Numbered from the stretch's first letter, positions 38,778-50,620 are shown. The stretch is DNA of 64,000 nt from Cylicocyclus nassatus (GCA_958299035.1 CATQJL010000316.1:28712012-28776011), one strand, 5' to 3'. A program made the numbers and translations. The notes: generated by a model not told the origin, from the sequence alone.

Positions 38778-39100
38778 AGGCAGTGTTCCGGCAAAATTTC
38801 GCTTCCCAGTTTCTTCATCTTCGGAGCCTTCTAGCCATGCTGAAGCCATACCTGAGCTTTTCAGCGCTTAAAAATGGCAAAATTGAGTTTTTTCGAAGCT
38901 CTTCGTGTCCGCGTTCGCTTCAAGTTACGTGTAAGAAGTGGGCGGGATGTGGAAATGAGCGGGGTCCGAAAGGCTTCCAGAGCGGATTTTGCGCTTCAAG
39001 AAGCGCTTTTTTGCTAGACTTCACTGATAGACTATCTGGAGGGTCTACCATTGGAACATTGTAAAATCCCGGTACCCATCATTTTGAGGGGACGCTGCCT
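38778..39100. mobile_element. TTAA-flanked MITE (AGGCAGTGTCC family)
   Basis: TTAA lies at 38774-38777 and 39101-39104. The ends read AGGCAGTGTTCCGGCAAA and the inverse GGGGACGCTGCCT. TTAA duplication points to a piggyBac-like source. Relatives lie at 46,856-47,216, 55,871-56,230 and 61,491-61,831. Confidence 0.65.
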
Positions 39101-40368
39101 TTAATGGCACATAACCAGGGTCAAGCAAGGGGTGCGGCACACGATCGCTGGTTACGACCCCCCCCCCCCTGATTGCTCTCTTAATAAGACCCCCCCCCCC
39201 CCCCCCCCTGAACTATATACCTAAAATAGCATTACCAGAGTTGAGAAAGAGGTCAGGCACAAGTCTTTCGAAACCCCCCCCCCCCCCTCCCATGAAAGCC
39301 CTCAAACAACCCCTTCTTCCTCCTCTTAACCTCTGGACCTCAAAGTGTGACATTCTGGAGGACACCATCTTTTTCTAGAGAGTTTTCAGATTTCTGAGAG
39401 TTGTACGCCCGATTTTCTGTGACTGCACTTTACAATCACACGTAATTTGACGGCTGATTTTGATCTGAATGGGCATATTGAAAGGGCCATAATTTCCTTA
39501 TGGGTGGGGCGTTCGGCTCCAAATTTCCAATGTAGCAAGAAGAAGCTATGTGCTCAATACTCATACCAGCAATGGAGCGCTTGCTGGATTTTGAAGGCAA
39601 GTTAAGGGGGTGCGCCACACCCCCTTAAAAGCTGCGGCAGCCGCTTTTAAAGGGGTGTGCCGCACCCCATTACTATATCAAATTTGTTAATTGACATGCT
39701 AATTATGGATATGATACGAATATCATGTTATCACTATTATCAGATTACCCAACTACGACCCCCCTCCCCTTTTGACTCCTCAATACGACCCCCCAGGTGT
39801 GGCGTGCCGCACCCCACGCTTGACCCTGCTTGACCTATGTGACATAACTTTTGATTTAACTGGGTTGGTGGCTGGAAGGCGGGGCTTTGTGACCTAGTTA
39901 AAGCCGTTCGCGCCCGCTACGCAGTCCGCGTCTCTCCCGCGCGCGCCTGTGCACTGTCGAAGGGACGATGCGATATCTATCATCCATATTGAGACTCGCG
40001 AGACGGTCAATAGACGCGATTGCATCGGTTATCATTAACAAAAGACTTCAGTTTAGCGCGAGCCTTTGAAATATACCAGGCGAAGTGCATGGTTTGACAG
40101 CTTTTGCATAGAAAATGAATTATTCACGAATTTATTGTTAATGGCAACTATGAATTTTTGAGCTTAACTCATGGTTTGAATCTATTTTGAGGAAACAAAG
40201 TACTCATAGATACAATTCTACTTTGTCCCCCAAAAATCTTCTCATAGGTACCATGTCAGCTAGTTGTCTTCGATCGTTTTGCCACGTTCATTCGGAGAAA
40301 ATGCCATGAATTTGCTGAAGTTGACATCTCAAAAGGAGCGAAAGGCACGAGTTTACGTAGCAAAATAT
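39101..40368. other. No gene; poly-C tracts and GGGTGCGGCAC repeats
   Basis: Contains tracts of 12, 19 and 14 C at 39,158, 39,190 and 39,274, each preceded by GAC or AAA. Words GGGTGCGGCACAC and GGGTGTGCCGCACCCC recur between 39,120 and 39,820 in both orientations and suggest another decayed inverted element. No protein family seen. Confidence 0.45.
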
Positions 40369-42595
40369 ATTCACCTTTATCTATAGGAGATGGAAACAAG
40401 TTCACACATCGTCTCGTTGACCGCAAGTGGATATCACTGCGGAGCGGCCCCGCGTGGCCAAACGCTTGCCCTAGTACAATTACGCCACTATATCACAAGT
40501 CATGCTTCCGCAGTATTTCAGCCGCATGTGCCCCGCAAGTTTAAGTAGTTTGTGCGATCAATGAATTGACTATAGTTAGTGCTTCATCGTTCTACAAGAA
40601 GTCAGAAATTCTGACACTAGATATCGTCTGTCTCCAGAAACGTCCCCATAGGTACAGTGACCGCCAAAAAGTTGCGGACAAGTCGCCCTCCTTTTTTCAG
40701 CGTTCATTTTCGGATGGAAACTAGGATAGAAAAATGATTGGATTGCATGAGGTGATAGAGCTCTTCAAGAGCTACAACCCACACATTGTGTTTCCTGGAA
40801 AGTATGTATTCTAAAAATTTTAAAAGTCTTTTTCTAAAAAAAGTTCGAAAATGGCCGCGTCACAATGTCGCGGACAATAATTCTTCGAACGCGAAAATTT
40901 CCCTTTAAGTCTTCGTTTGGAGCAAAACAGAAGTTTTTTGAGAGATAAGCATACTATATCATAAAACTCATAGAGGACAACAATCAGGTAGTGGTTACTT
41001 CCAAAAAAAACGCAAGCTTGAATTTTGTTTTGCTTTTTTAGAAAATTAACTTCTATTTTTCTCTTTCAAAGCAAATTTCTTCACATGGAAACCTATTCAA
41101 GGCATCCCAACAAAACTGTTCGGATAAAGTAGATGCTCGTTTCCATCATCCACGCATCGGACGTGTGCTGGTGGGTTTCTTGGCTGAAAATGACTCCTGA
41201 CAATGCGTGCACACGACCCTACCTGCGCCTCACCACTGACTTGCACCGCTTTGCAGGCTTGTAGCTCAGCCGTCAGGCAATTTACGTACTTAGGCTCATT
41301 CGAAAAGGGGGGGGGGACTTTCTCGACACGACGGTACGCAAATAAGTTCAGTTTGAGCAGTCCCAGAGATTTGACGGATGGGGAGAAAAAGTGTAGCCTT
41401 AGAGGTGACTGGATTGAAGGCTCTTATGAACACCAGAACAGTCTTAGAGCTTCGAAATGGATCCATTACAAGAAGATTTACAGTTTTGAACTTCCAGGAT
41501 GAAGTTGGTAGCGAAAGAAGCTCCCTTCAACTTTAGCTGAAAAATGCTTAGCTTATAACTGAAGCTGCCCTCTCCCACCCCATCCGTCAAATCTCTGGGG
41601 TTGCTCAGACTGAACTTATTTGCATACCATCGTGTCGAAGAAGTCACGCCCTTTCGAATGAGCTTAAGTACAGGCTCGTAAATTGCCTGACGGCTGAGCT
41701 ACAAGCCTGCAAAGCATTGCAAGTCAGTGGTGAGGCGCAGGTAGGGTCATGTGCACGCATTGTCAGGAGTCATTTTCAGCCAAGAAACCCACCAGCACAC
41801 GTCCAATGCATGGAGGATGGTGAAGAACATCTATTTTATCTAAAGAGCTTTGTTAGGATGTTTTGATTAGGGTTTTCGTGTGAAGAAAATTGGTTTGAAA
41901 GAGGTAATTAGAAGTTGATTTTTGAAAAAAGCAAAATAAAATTCAAGCTTGGGTTTTTTTTTGGAAGTAACCACTACCTGATTATTATCCTCGATTAGTT
42001 CTACAATATAGTATGCTTATCTGTCAAAAAACTTCTGTTTTGCTCCAAACGAAGACTTAAAGGGAAATTTTCGCGTTCGAAGAATTATTGTCCGCGACAT
42101 TGTGACGCGGCCATTTTTTGAACTTTTTTTAGAAAAAGACTTTTAAAATTTTTAGAATACATACTTTGCAGGAAACACAATGTATGGGTTGTAGCTCTTG
42201 AAGAGCTCTATCACCTCATGCAATCCAATCATTTTTCCACCCTGGTTTTCCATCCGAAAATGAACGCTGAAAAAAGGAGGGCAACTTGTCCGCAACTTTT
42301 TGGCTGTCACTGTACCTATGGGGACGTTTCTGGAGACAGACGATATCTAGTGTCAGAATTTCTGACTTCTTGTAGAACGATGAAGCACTAACTATAGTCG
42401 ATTCATTGATCGCACAAACTACTTAAACTTGCGGGGCACATGCGGCTGAAATACTGCGGAAGCATGACTTGTGATACAGTGGCGTAATTGTACTAGGGCA
42501 AGCGTTTGGCCACGCGGGGCTGCTCCGCGGTGATGTCCACGTGCGGTCAACGAGACGATGTGTGAACTTGTTTCCATCCTATAGATAAAGATGAA
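40369..42595. mobile_element. 2.2-kb palindromic element with nested Tc1-like ends
   Basis: The left half and right half are inverted copies, centred near 41,483, over arms of about 1.1 kb with few mismatches. Inside, Tc1-like ends CAGTGACCGCCAAAAAGTTG (from 40,655) and their inverse (to 42,312) are flanked by TA on both sides and share the same centre. No transposase is recognisable. Arms diverge most around 41,310-41,640. Confidence 0.7.
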
Positions 42596-44195
42596 TGTCT
42601 ATTTGTACGTACCTATCACTCATTCTCTGACAGATGGCGTTCATACTAATTCATAAGCCCCGGAGCAGTTCCACCACAGTGCGCAGTTAGGGCGCTGTGC
42701 CGAATTGTCCGGAACTTACGGATCAGTATGAACCCAGCCTAAGAGACACAAGCACGTTTTGCGTAAGTCTGACTAAGAGATTCCTGAGTGCGTTTAACTT
42801 GTTTTACCAGCCAATACTCAAGGCTGATAGTTATTTAGAAAGTCGAGTCAAATTCTAAAAAACAAGTTGAATTTTTTTTCAAACCTATATTTGATTTCGA
42901 ATTTCGACCATTTCCAAGCATTTTCTTTCTCAAAAATCTCATTTCTGAGGTGTGTCAATATTCGAATATTTGAGTTCGAATAATTTTAAACCCGTAAGTC
43001 GAATAATCTCGTTCAAGTACTTCTGATCATTGTTCTCTATCTATTCGTTTGAGGCTTTTAGAAAATCCTTGTTGAAATTGTTTCATTAAAACCTCCATTC
43101 ATTAGAGAAACTTCTTGGCTGTTACAACTGCATAATCTAGGTATTTTCGCACCTCAGAGCGTGGTGACGGGAGATTCTAACCAAAGGTTAACCAGAGGGT
43201 TTAGAGAGGGAGAGCGATTGCCGCGTAGCGCAGCCCAATAAGGGCACGTCGCACCTCGGTAATTACCACACGGTGCGGCTGCGAGCGGCTGTCCGGGTAT
43301 CAACTGATACGGATCCATACGATAGTAGGACCCCTATCAACCTAATGCAAGAGTCGCGGAACAAAATATCGCTAAGCGAGAAAATCGCTTCGGAATAACG
43401 AAGAGGCACGAAGATCCCTAGGCGGCACCGCCCCCTCCAGTAATGCCCGCCTATCCGTGCTTGCTCATCCAATCACCTTTGGAGACCGCAGCGTGGGTTT
43501 GGTAATGAGGATTGTCGGAATGCAGATTCTCTACTTCATAATCGGAGTTAGGGACTGAGAAGGCCCAAACAATAAAACATGGAATTGACAGCTCGCATAA
43601 TAGTCGAAGTCGAGAATCTGGGTGGATGGTGCCATGTTATTGACAGTGATTCGTAAACATATCATCACTATCTTATCATGCCATTTGGCACAACCTAATA
43701 CATTTTTGCTCTATGCTTCAGAAAAGGCCCTCTTATTTGCAAATTTAGCTTGTTTTGGGAGATTAGAAATCGCAGCCGTACCCCCCCCCCGGGTAATGTC
43801 TCTATTTGCGCCGCTAGCGTACTCCGAGAGCAATAGCAGGAATATGTGGCCGAACTGGGATTCTACTGTAAAAGGATGAAGGTAAAAGCTCTGACACTAT
43901 CGGAGCAAACATCCATTTTTTGTTACCTACTGCGAATCTGAAACGGAGCACCAAAATGTCGATCTTTGACCGGTTTTTTCGCTGTGGCCAAATGAGCATT
44001 TTAACTTCGCTGTCAGCAAACATCTAGAGGCGAAAATGTAGATCTACAAGCTCAGAGAATCAGAAAAACGGCAATGGATACCCGCCGCCAGCGTCGCGAG
44101 CGCTCATGGTAGTCCCACGCGGAAATCATCTCTTCTGTGGCGGCATAGCGCAACGCGAAATTCGTCGTAATCCTTTCGACAGCTTCATCGCTACA
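42596..44195. other. No gene recognised
   Basis: A short relative of the 1,398-2,826 element is at about 42,634-42,739 (GCGTTCATACTAAT ... GATCAGTATGAACCCAGCC). A 10-C tract lies at 43,781-43,790. No family motif in the open frames. Confidence 0.45.
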
Positions 44196-44495
44196 ATGAC
44201 ACCCACTGGCAAAGGAACAAATCCATCGAAGAAGCGTCCTATCAAAATGATACAGCGTTGTGTATGTTCGGGTATAACCAAAACGGCGATACGACGTCTA
44301 GCTCGTCGTGCTGGAGTTCAGCGCATATCCGAGGATATTTACGAAGAGATTCGATGTGTTCTGCACCTTTTCATCGAGGAAGTCATAAGCAGCGCCATTC
44401 TCTATATGGAACATGCGAAGCGCACCACTGTCACAGTTATGGATGTCATCTACGCATTGAAGCGCAAGGGATACAAAATTGATGAATATGTATAG
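44196..44495 (+). CDS. Diverged histone H4-like protein, 99 aa, intronless
   Basis: The product keeps the H4 core landmarks [51 protein letters not shown]. Length is close to the usual 102-103 aa. The N-terminal tail is quite different: it keeps one TGKG word, but the KGLGK repeats and the K16-R-H-R-K20 basic patch are gone. The C-terminal TLYGFGG tail is replaced by a Tyr/Asp/Glu-containing end. I chose the ATG at 44,196 because it aligns with the H4 start; an in-frame upstream ATG at 44,106 would add 30 unrelated residues. It is a single gene with no other histone nearby and without the canonical histone 3' stem-loop. It could be a histone variant, a fast-evolving germline copy, or a young pseudogene still open. 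Confidence 0.8.
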   Translation: MTPTGKGTNPSKKRPIKMIQRCVCSGITKTAIRRLARRAGVQRISEDIYEEIRCVLHLFIEEVISSAILYMEHAKRTTVTVMDVIYALKRKGYKIDEYV

Positions 44496-44518
44496 GTCAG
44501 TGCTTTAATTATGACGAT

Positions 44519-44574
44519 AAAGTTGACCCGGACTGTACCTTCTAAGAATAGAAGGTACAGTCCGGGTCAACTTT
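44519..44574. repeat. Perfect 25-bp hairpin after the H4-like gene
   Basis: Arms 44,519-44,543 and 44,550-44,574 are exact inverse copies (AAAGTTGACCCGGACTGTAC... ), with a 6-nt loop AAGAAT. It begins 23 bases after the stop and ends at the first base before a MITE. It is not the histone mRNA stem-loop (GGCYCTTTTCAGRGCC). Confidence 0.8.
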
Positions 44575-45470
44575 GGCTCGCATGCACGAACCTACATCCC
44601 CGCCCGGGAGGGGGGGGGGGGGGGATCTGAAAGGGGATGCATCACATTTTGCTACTCTACGTATCTTTCTTCTTCTCTCTAACTTGCTTATGAAAGTTCT
44701 TATACACGTATACCTGCGCATAATGGATGCTAGGTTACTTCCAGGCAAGATTGGTTTTTTACCATTTTGTGTGGTCTTCTGTGGATCCCCAGGGGATTCC
44801 CAGGGCACCCCTCATTTTCAAAGTGATTTACCTTTCTGAGAAGTCAATGGGAACGCTGCAAATTTGTACTGAGGATACACTACGGCACTGCTAAGCATGT
44901 TTTCAACAGGAGAAATGGAATCTGAAGATTAAATTTTCCGATAATCCCTAGCTTGCGAGCAGTGGTTCATCGAAGATCTCGATATCCTAAGATTTTACTT
45001 AGTCCTACTATAAACATGTTTGGCAGTGCCGTAATATATCCTCAGTACAAGTTTGCAGCGTTTTCATTGACTTCTCAGAAAGATAAATCACTTTGAAAAT
45101 GAGAGGTGATCCCCAGGTGATCACAAAAACTGGCAAACAACCAATCTTTATGGCAGTAAGGCAGGCGCTATACTCCTCGAGGAGTACAGCATGGCGACGG
45201 GCGATCGCCAGTCGCTACGACTGGCGATCGCCAATATCGGCGACAAAAATCGCCAGTTTTACACGCATGATGCATATCGATCGTCGTCATGCTATACTCC
45301 TCGAGGAGTATAGCGCCTGCCTAACCTGGCACATTATGCGCAAGTTCAAGAGTATGAGAACTTTCATAAGCAAGATAGAGAAGGAAGAAGAAAGATAGAG
45401 TAGCCAAATATGTCGGCATCCCGTCTCAGAACCTGTCCCCTCCCAGCGGAAATGTACGTGCATACGGGCC
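44575..45470. mobile_element. MITE with GGCCCGTATGCACG ends, about 896 bp
   Basis: The left end GGCTCGCATGCACG and the inverse of the right end GGCCCGTATGCACG match. Inner arms pair over several hundred bp (for example GAGAAGTCAATG near 44,838 and CATTGACTTCTC near 45,066). Another MITE is nested at 45,160-45,321. A short element with related ends (GGGCCGCATGCACTAACAT) is at 58,819-58,958. Confidence 0.6.
45160..45321. mobile_element. Nested 162-bp MITE with TAA duplication
   Basis: Ends GGCAGGCGCTATACTCCTCG and the exact inverse, flanked by TAA at 45157-45159 and 45322-45324. The centre holds GCGATCGCC palindromes. A TWA duplication fits PIF/Harbinger-type mobilisation. Confidence 0.75.
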
Positions 45471-46417
45471 TTTCTGTTCTTTTTTCCATGAGCCAAGTTG
45501 CAACCCCGCGCGCGTATGGCTGCGCATTTAAAACTCCCCTCGTCGATCGGAGTCGCTGCGTTCTTCCCTCGCTTTGCGGACGCGTGGCTGCCACGGAAAA
45601 GGAAGCACTTGGCTGGCATCGATTGTAGACTCATTTACATTTGCAAGTAAACACTGGACAATCTCAAAAGCCACTTTTGCACATTCCCCTCACGCTTTTG
45701 GTAAAACCCTCCGAATTTCCTTGAATACAAGAGTTTTCGTTTTTTTTCAGTAGTTTTAATATGGTGTAGTCTTTTTTTGGTGTTTCAGATAAGGAGAAGA
45801 AGAATGTGAGAACATCCACACTAACCTCGATGACCTACGTTATCTCATCACAGCTTATGCTAATCAACTGATCATATTTCTCTTATATCATAAGTCCAAC
45901 ATGTTTAAGCTTATATTCGCTTATACTCCTGTCGTTGTAATTGAACTCAACATGTTTTAGCCTTTAACTGCTTACTCCTATTGCTGTTAGTGTTGCTATC
46001 ACCTTTTGATAAATATCAAAACGAAATGAAGGAATCTGATGCAGAAATGTTTTCATCATGTGGACTATTGCCAGATTCGCCTCCTCAGTTCTAGATAGGT
46101 GATCCTGTTGTGTTCGAATGTTAATCCAATGCTTTCTATGGGAACTTGCGGATACTTGCAGTCTCTAGAAAAGTTTAGTACCGTCTGTGATGATTTGTGT
46201 TACAGTTGAAAAAAATCATATATTTCTTTTTGAAAACCTTATGACACTATAACTATGTAACCAAACAACTCGATCTAACCTGCTGCTAAGGCAGTGAAGA
46301 TGAACATCGAGCTTACAAACTATCTACGAAACTCAAAAAATTGAATTGGTATTACAATACGATGTCGGCCGAAATACACTGCTAATGAACTATAATGACA
46401 AGAACCGATAGAGACGA
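45471..46417. other. No gene; half of a direct repeat
   Basis: No coding signal recognised. About 110 bp at 46,279-46,380 recur, diverged, at about 46,555-46,650 in the same direction (CTAAGGCAGTGAAGA ... CAATACGATGTCGGCC). The second copy is inside the last intron of the moma-1-like gene. Confidence 0.4.
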
Positions 46418-49400
46418 TCATTTTGGGGGCCTCAGATCAACGACTGGCTTCTGCGGTGGTTCAGGTGCTGGAAAATAGAGTTGTGAAAATGAAATAATCA
46501 TTCTGATATTTCAAGAGTTTGGGTGAATGCGGTCAGTGCAATAAACACATAGCATTGCTGCGGCTAAGGCAGTGAAGAGAAATATCGACCTTTCAAACTA
46601 TCCACTAAGAAGATGAAAAGAATTGAATTAAAACAATACGATGTCGGCCTGATCTTACAGGAAGGGAAGGCCGCTTGGTCGAAGTGGCGATTCGGAAAAT
46701 GATGTATATCAAAGGAAAGAGCTTGAAAAGCTGATCTCAGATATGCCTTCTATATCTGCGAAGTGCTTCTAGAAATGTTATGAGCTTTTTTCCGCCATTT
46801 TCTCCCGCATTTAGTCGTAATCGAGGTAAGTTCCGCACAAAATTATGCAGACTCAAAGGCAGCGTCCAGGCAAATTCGAATCTACGGGGATATTAGTGGA
46901 AAAGTAATTTGGGGTCCTAACTAAGGCACTACCCAACCGCAGCTCAAGTAGTGCTCTAACGGCTGAAATATTCCCCTCGAAGCTGGACCCCAAGATCGTA
47001 TTTCGCAGGATTCATGGCGCAACCCATCAGTTTAGTGCGGCGATGGGTTGCGCCATGAATCCACGCAAAATACGAACCTGGGGTCCAGTTTCGAAGGGAA
47101 TATCTCAGCCGTTAGAGCACTACTTGAGCTGCCGGTTGGGCAGTGGCTTAGTTAGGGCCCCAAAATTACCATCCACCTGAAATCCCCATATGTCCAGATT
47201 TGCCTGACACTGCCTTTGAAAACAGCGTCCGGGCAAAATTTCGAACAAAATCTTTTCCGCTTACCTAGGCTTATCCTTCCCGCTGAATCCGAAAATGCAG
47301 CTTGTAAAGTGCGAAAATGTTGAAAACGGGCTATTCCGGAAGCGCCTATTTTTGAATTCGAACCTCCGCTTACCGCGGAGGTTAAGACGCAAAGTCGTGG
47401 TAGCCCTACGCCTTAACTATGTGCAATATAGGCACTCTGGCTATTGATTGAGGAGGAGGGGGGGGGGGGGCAGCCCGGAACCTTTTACAGAAGAATGCTT
47501 CGCAGATATAGAAGGTATGTTAGAGACCAGCGTTTTGAGCACTATCTTTTGGTATGCATCACCTTTCGAATCACCACTTTGGCCAAGCGAACTTCCGTTG
47601 TTAGATGGAGGAGGGACACCTCCCTCATCTCTCCCTCTCCCCTTCCATGGAAAAAATTGTTTTTTCCTTTAGATAGGCGACAAACTCACATTGTTGGAAA
47701 CGATACCAAGCGTCCTCTGCGTGCGCCTTTCCCGTGCGAAGAACATCGACTGTTTCATGAGGGTAACAGAAAGCAGCCATGGTAGCCAATCCAAGAGAAG
47801 TCGAAAGTGTGCGACCGATAACACCCCTGAAAAATAGATTACTGGAGAGATGAACATCATAACTAAAATTTCGACAGAGAATTTAATGCATTGTACACGT
47901 CCAAGTTCTAGGGAAATTTTAGACCGCGCTTGAAGACGTCTCTAACCGTCTCAACTGTAAACGTAGGCGCTGCAATCCTCAAGAACCAGCTTGTAGCTTG
48001 AAGCCACCAAATGTGACACTAAGACACGCGCCACACTAGCTCCGCTTGATCCACTTCGCTATTGGTCAAATAGTGGACTGAAAATAGCGAAACACGGATA
48101 TCCACTTGATCCGCTTCATCCACCTCGCTATTGGTCAGTTCAGTAATTTGACCAATAGCGGTGTGGATGAAGTGGATCAAGCGGATCAAATGCATCAAAC
48201 ATGGCGTGTGCGCGTCTTGGAGCATACCTGAAATACCTCGAACGCTACGATGTACATATGATGGCTCCCAGATTCGTGTTGAGGCGGGTCGGACTTTCAG
48301 TGATTATGCATGTGAATCTGGTGAACCTCCATATTAGCACTGTTTTTCGTACTCTCTCACTATCAAAAAGTGAGTTGGCAGACTCCATCTCTACACGAAT
48401 CGGGAAGCCGATGATCATATATATAAAGCTGAATGTCTGTTTGTCTGTCTGTATGTCTGTCTGTCTGTCTGTTTGTACGTATGTTCCGAATAGAAAATTC
48501 CATTTCTGAACCGATCGGGACCAAACTTGGCATACATACACTTTGGGCCCCGGCGGGTGTCATAGGCTACTTTTCGTCATCGATCGATATCGATTTTATC
48601 GATTTTTTGCAAAATTTGAGCTACGGGACTGGGATTTGGCACAGGGGGGTAATCGAGCATGCTGATCACCCCCGTGGGGATGATCAGCATGCTCGATTAC
48701 ACCCCCCTGCCAAATTCCAGCCCCCTAGCTCAAATTTTAAAATCGATAAAATCGACATCGATCGATAGCGAAAAGTGGACTGTGACACCCGCCGGGGCAC
48801 GAAGTGTATGTGTGTGTCAAGATTGGTCCGGATCGGTTAAGAAATGGAATTTTCTGGAACATACGGCGGAGCCGGGTAAGGTAGGTGCCAGAGTAAGCGA
48901 ATATTCTGTTCAAGTTGGGGTCCCGCGCAGAATTGACGTCACTTGGATTAACGCCAGCATGGTGAGTGACGTCCATTCTGCGCGGGACCCTTGAACAAAA
49001 TATTCGCTTACTCTGGCATCTACCTAAGCCAGCTAGTATGTCATATGACTCAACGAGCTCAGCGCGGCTTCCGTGAGTTCTGTGGGTTCAAGCGCGGTCT
49101 GAAAACTCCCATAAACCCAATATACCCCAGTTTTATGTCGTACATTAGTTCGTTAATCTTTCAGCAACGGGAGACTGCGAACATGAAAATTCAAAAGCAT
49201 CGCGTATGCTTCTAAGATGTGAAGTCAACGCCACAATAATTTTTGCAGAGCAGTAACCACTCAACACCTTTATTATTGAGACGAACACGGACTGCTCAAG
49301 TAGCTTCAATCAAAGCGTTGGATTATAAGTGAAACTCTTCTGGTTACGTTAGTGAGGCGCTTGCAAAACAGATAAGATGTTTGTTTAGAGCTGCCATAAC

Positions 49401-50147
49401 TATTACTTGTACTCTCGTGAGATGAGACAAGGAGAAAGGCTTTTGCATTTTATATCTGCTCAAGCAAATGATTACCAAAGAAAAAACAAAAAGGAAGGAG
49501 TCTAAACAAAAACTAGTAATTGATTAATGTAGAAAAAAACAATGCAATTAACCTTTTCAAGCCGAGCACGAAACCAGCCATGCCTCCTATGGTGATAGCG
49601 GCAGCTTTTGGTAGGACTGTCCACTCATCTTCCAGGTAATTTTTGGTTTTCGTCAATGCCACTTTCGATTTTGACACGGTCTTGTCAACGGTTCTGAACC
49701 TGCTCTAAAAACAAATACCGTGTTTTGTAAGACGATGTTTAGTAGTAAGTCCATACCGCTAGCCTTTCATATTCGGTTTGAAAAGCATGTCGAAGATGAG
49801 AAATTCCATTCTGCAAAGGCAAAGGCTCCTCGACCACAAATTTATATTGTTTTTCGGGTTTCGGGTCGTTGTAGATTGGTAGCTAAAATTAGACTACATG
49901 TTCGAAGTCAAATTAGATCGCTTTGGCTAGAGTAAAATCAATTCTCACACTTTTGACAGGAACCAGATCTTCCGGATTGGCGGGTGGACGACTTTCAGCA
50001 CTTACACGATGCCACCAATCTCCTATAGCATTCGTTGCCTTAACAAGATAGGCAAGGTTGATTTGATCTGCGCTTTGATTAGTTTATCCTCACCTTTCTT
50101 GATGCATCAGATATTCGGTCAATTATGGCAGGCTCTTGCCCGGTCAT
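46418..50147 (-). CDS. moma-1: MICOS subunit MIC26/MIC27 (apolipoprotein O family)
   Basis: Inner mitochondrial membrane protein of the MICOS complex that shapes cristae junctions (family knowledge; moma-1 is the C. elegans member). Exons: 50094-50147, 49958-50038, 49757-49882, 49553-49704, 47690-47826, 46418-46467, giving 199 aa, close to the family size. Motifs: LPIYNDPKPEKQYKFVVEE near the N terminus, ISHLRHAFQTEYE helix, EDEWTVLPKAAAI leading into a glycine-rich membrane segment (IGGMAGFVLGL), then a second hydrophobic segment (SLGLATMAAFCYP). The last exon, PPQKPVVDLRPPK and stop, is joined on phase alone. The donor of exon 2 is uncertain: GTCAAA keeps the frame, while the nearer GTGTGA does not. 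Intron 4 (1.7 kb) carries a Helitron and the last intron a TTAA-type MITE. Confidence 0.85.
46856..47216. mobile_element. AGGCAGCGTCC-family MITE in a moma-1 intron
   Basis: Ends AGGCAGCGTCCAGGCAAAT and the inverse ATTTGCCTGACACTGCCT. The arms are inverted copies around 47,040 (GGCGCAACCCATC / GATGGGTTGCGCC). Flanks are TCAA and TTGA, degenerate versions of the TTAA seen at sister copies. Confidence 0.65.
48415..49036 (+). mobile_element. Non-autonomous Helitron in a moma-1 intron
   Basis: Starts TCATATATATAAAGCTGAAT after A at 48,414 and ends ...GCCAGCTAG before T at 49,037. It has (TGTC)n near the 5' end and the ATCGAT-containing interior typical of this family. The 3' terminus is split by a MITE at 48,880-49,024. 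Confidence 0.7.
48880..49024. mobile_element. 145-bp fold-back MITE inside the Helitron 3' end
   Basis: Ends GGTAGGTGCCAGAGTAAGCG and the inverse CGCTTACTCTGGCATCTACC, flanked by TAA at 48877-48879 and 49025-49027. It separates GGCGGAGCCGGGT from AAGCCAGCTAG, which are contiguous in sister Helitrons. Confidence 0.8.
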
Positions 50148-50151
50148 GGCC

Positions 50152-50157
50152 CTGAAA
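50152..50157 (-). promoter_or_regulatory. Probable trans-splice acceptor of the moma-1-like gene
   Basis: Minus-strand ATTTCAG lies four bases before the ATG at 50,147. Confidence 0.5.
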
Positions 50158-50614
50158 TGCTTAAAAATAAATCCACCATTTTCGAATCAATCAACAGTGA
50201 ACAGATAAAAAGAAGAACTGTATTAATGCGTGGCGTGAAAGGAAAACTTTCTCGCTGTAAAAAATACACAGAGATCCAGGATTACGCGCGTAATTTTGCT
50301 TGTAGTGCAACCACGACAAAGTGAGACGGCTAAATTTTTTTTGTTCTGGCCGCATTTGATCGCTCTTTTTATTCCTCAAGGCACGGGTTACAGAATACTT
50401 CGCTGAATCATTATACTTGTTCATCTTGTGAACATTGTCGAGTTGTGATGCTGAAGCTTACCTTCCTGATTCTATATCTTGGTTTCCTACAGTCACCCGT
50501 GCACATCTGCGGCACTTTTGGCAGAATTCCGATTGTGAGAATAATTGACTTTCAGTCATCAGAGAAAGTGACCTTTATAAGTATGGAACCTCTGTTTGTT
50601 AGTTACAGTTGTCA
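50158..50614. promoter_or_regulatory. Divergent promoter region, moma-1 / ash-2
   Basis: About 460 bp lie between the two divergent starts. It presumably drives moma-1 leftward and the ash-2 operon rightward. I see no specific element I can name. Open frames here are short. Confidence 0.4.
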
Positions 50615-50620
50615 TTTCAG
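50615..50620 (+). promoter_or_regulatory. Probable SL acceptor of ash-2
   Basis: TTTCAG 13 bases before the ATG at 50,634, after a pyrimidine-containing tract. This fits spliced-leader addition at the head of an operon. Confidence 0.5.

Noticed and set aside
38411..39064. 217-codon open frame on the plus strand
   Set aside because: It runs through two different repeats and a 14-G tract and has low-complexity composition. No domain seen.
44519..44574. Canonical histone mRNA 3' stem-loop
   Set aside because: Stem sequence and length (25 bp) differ from the 6-bp histone stem with its 4-nt loop.
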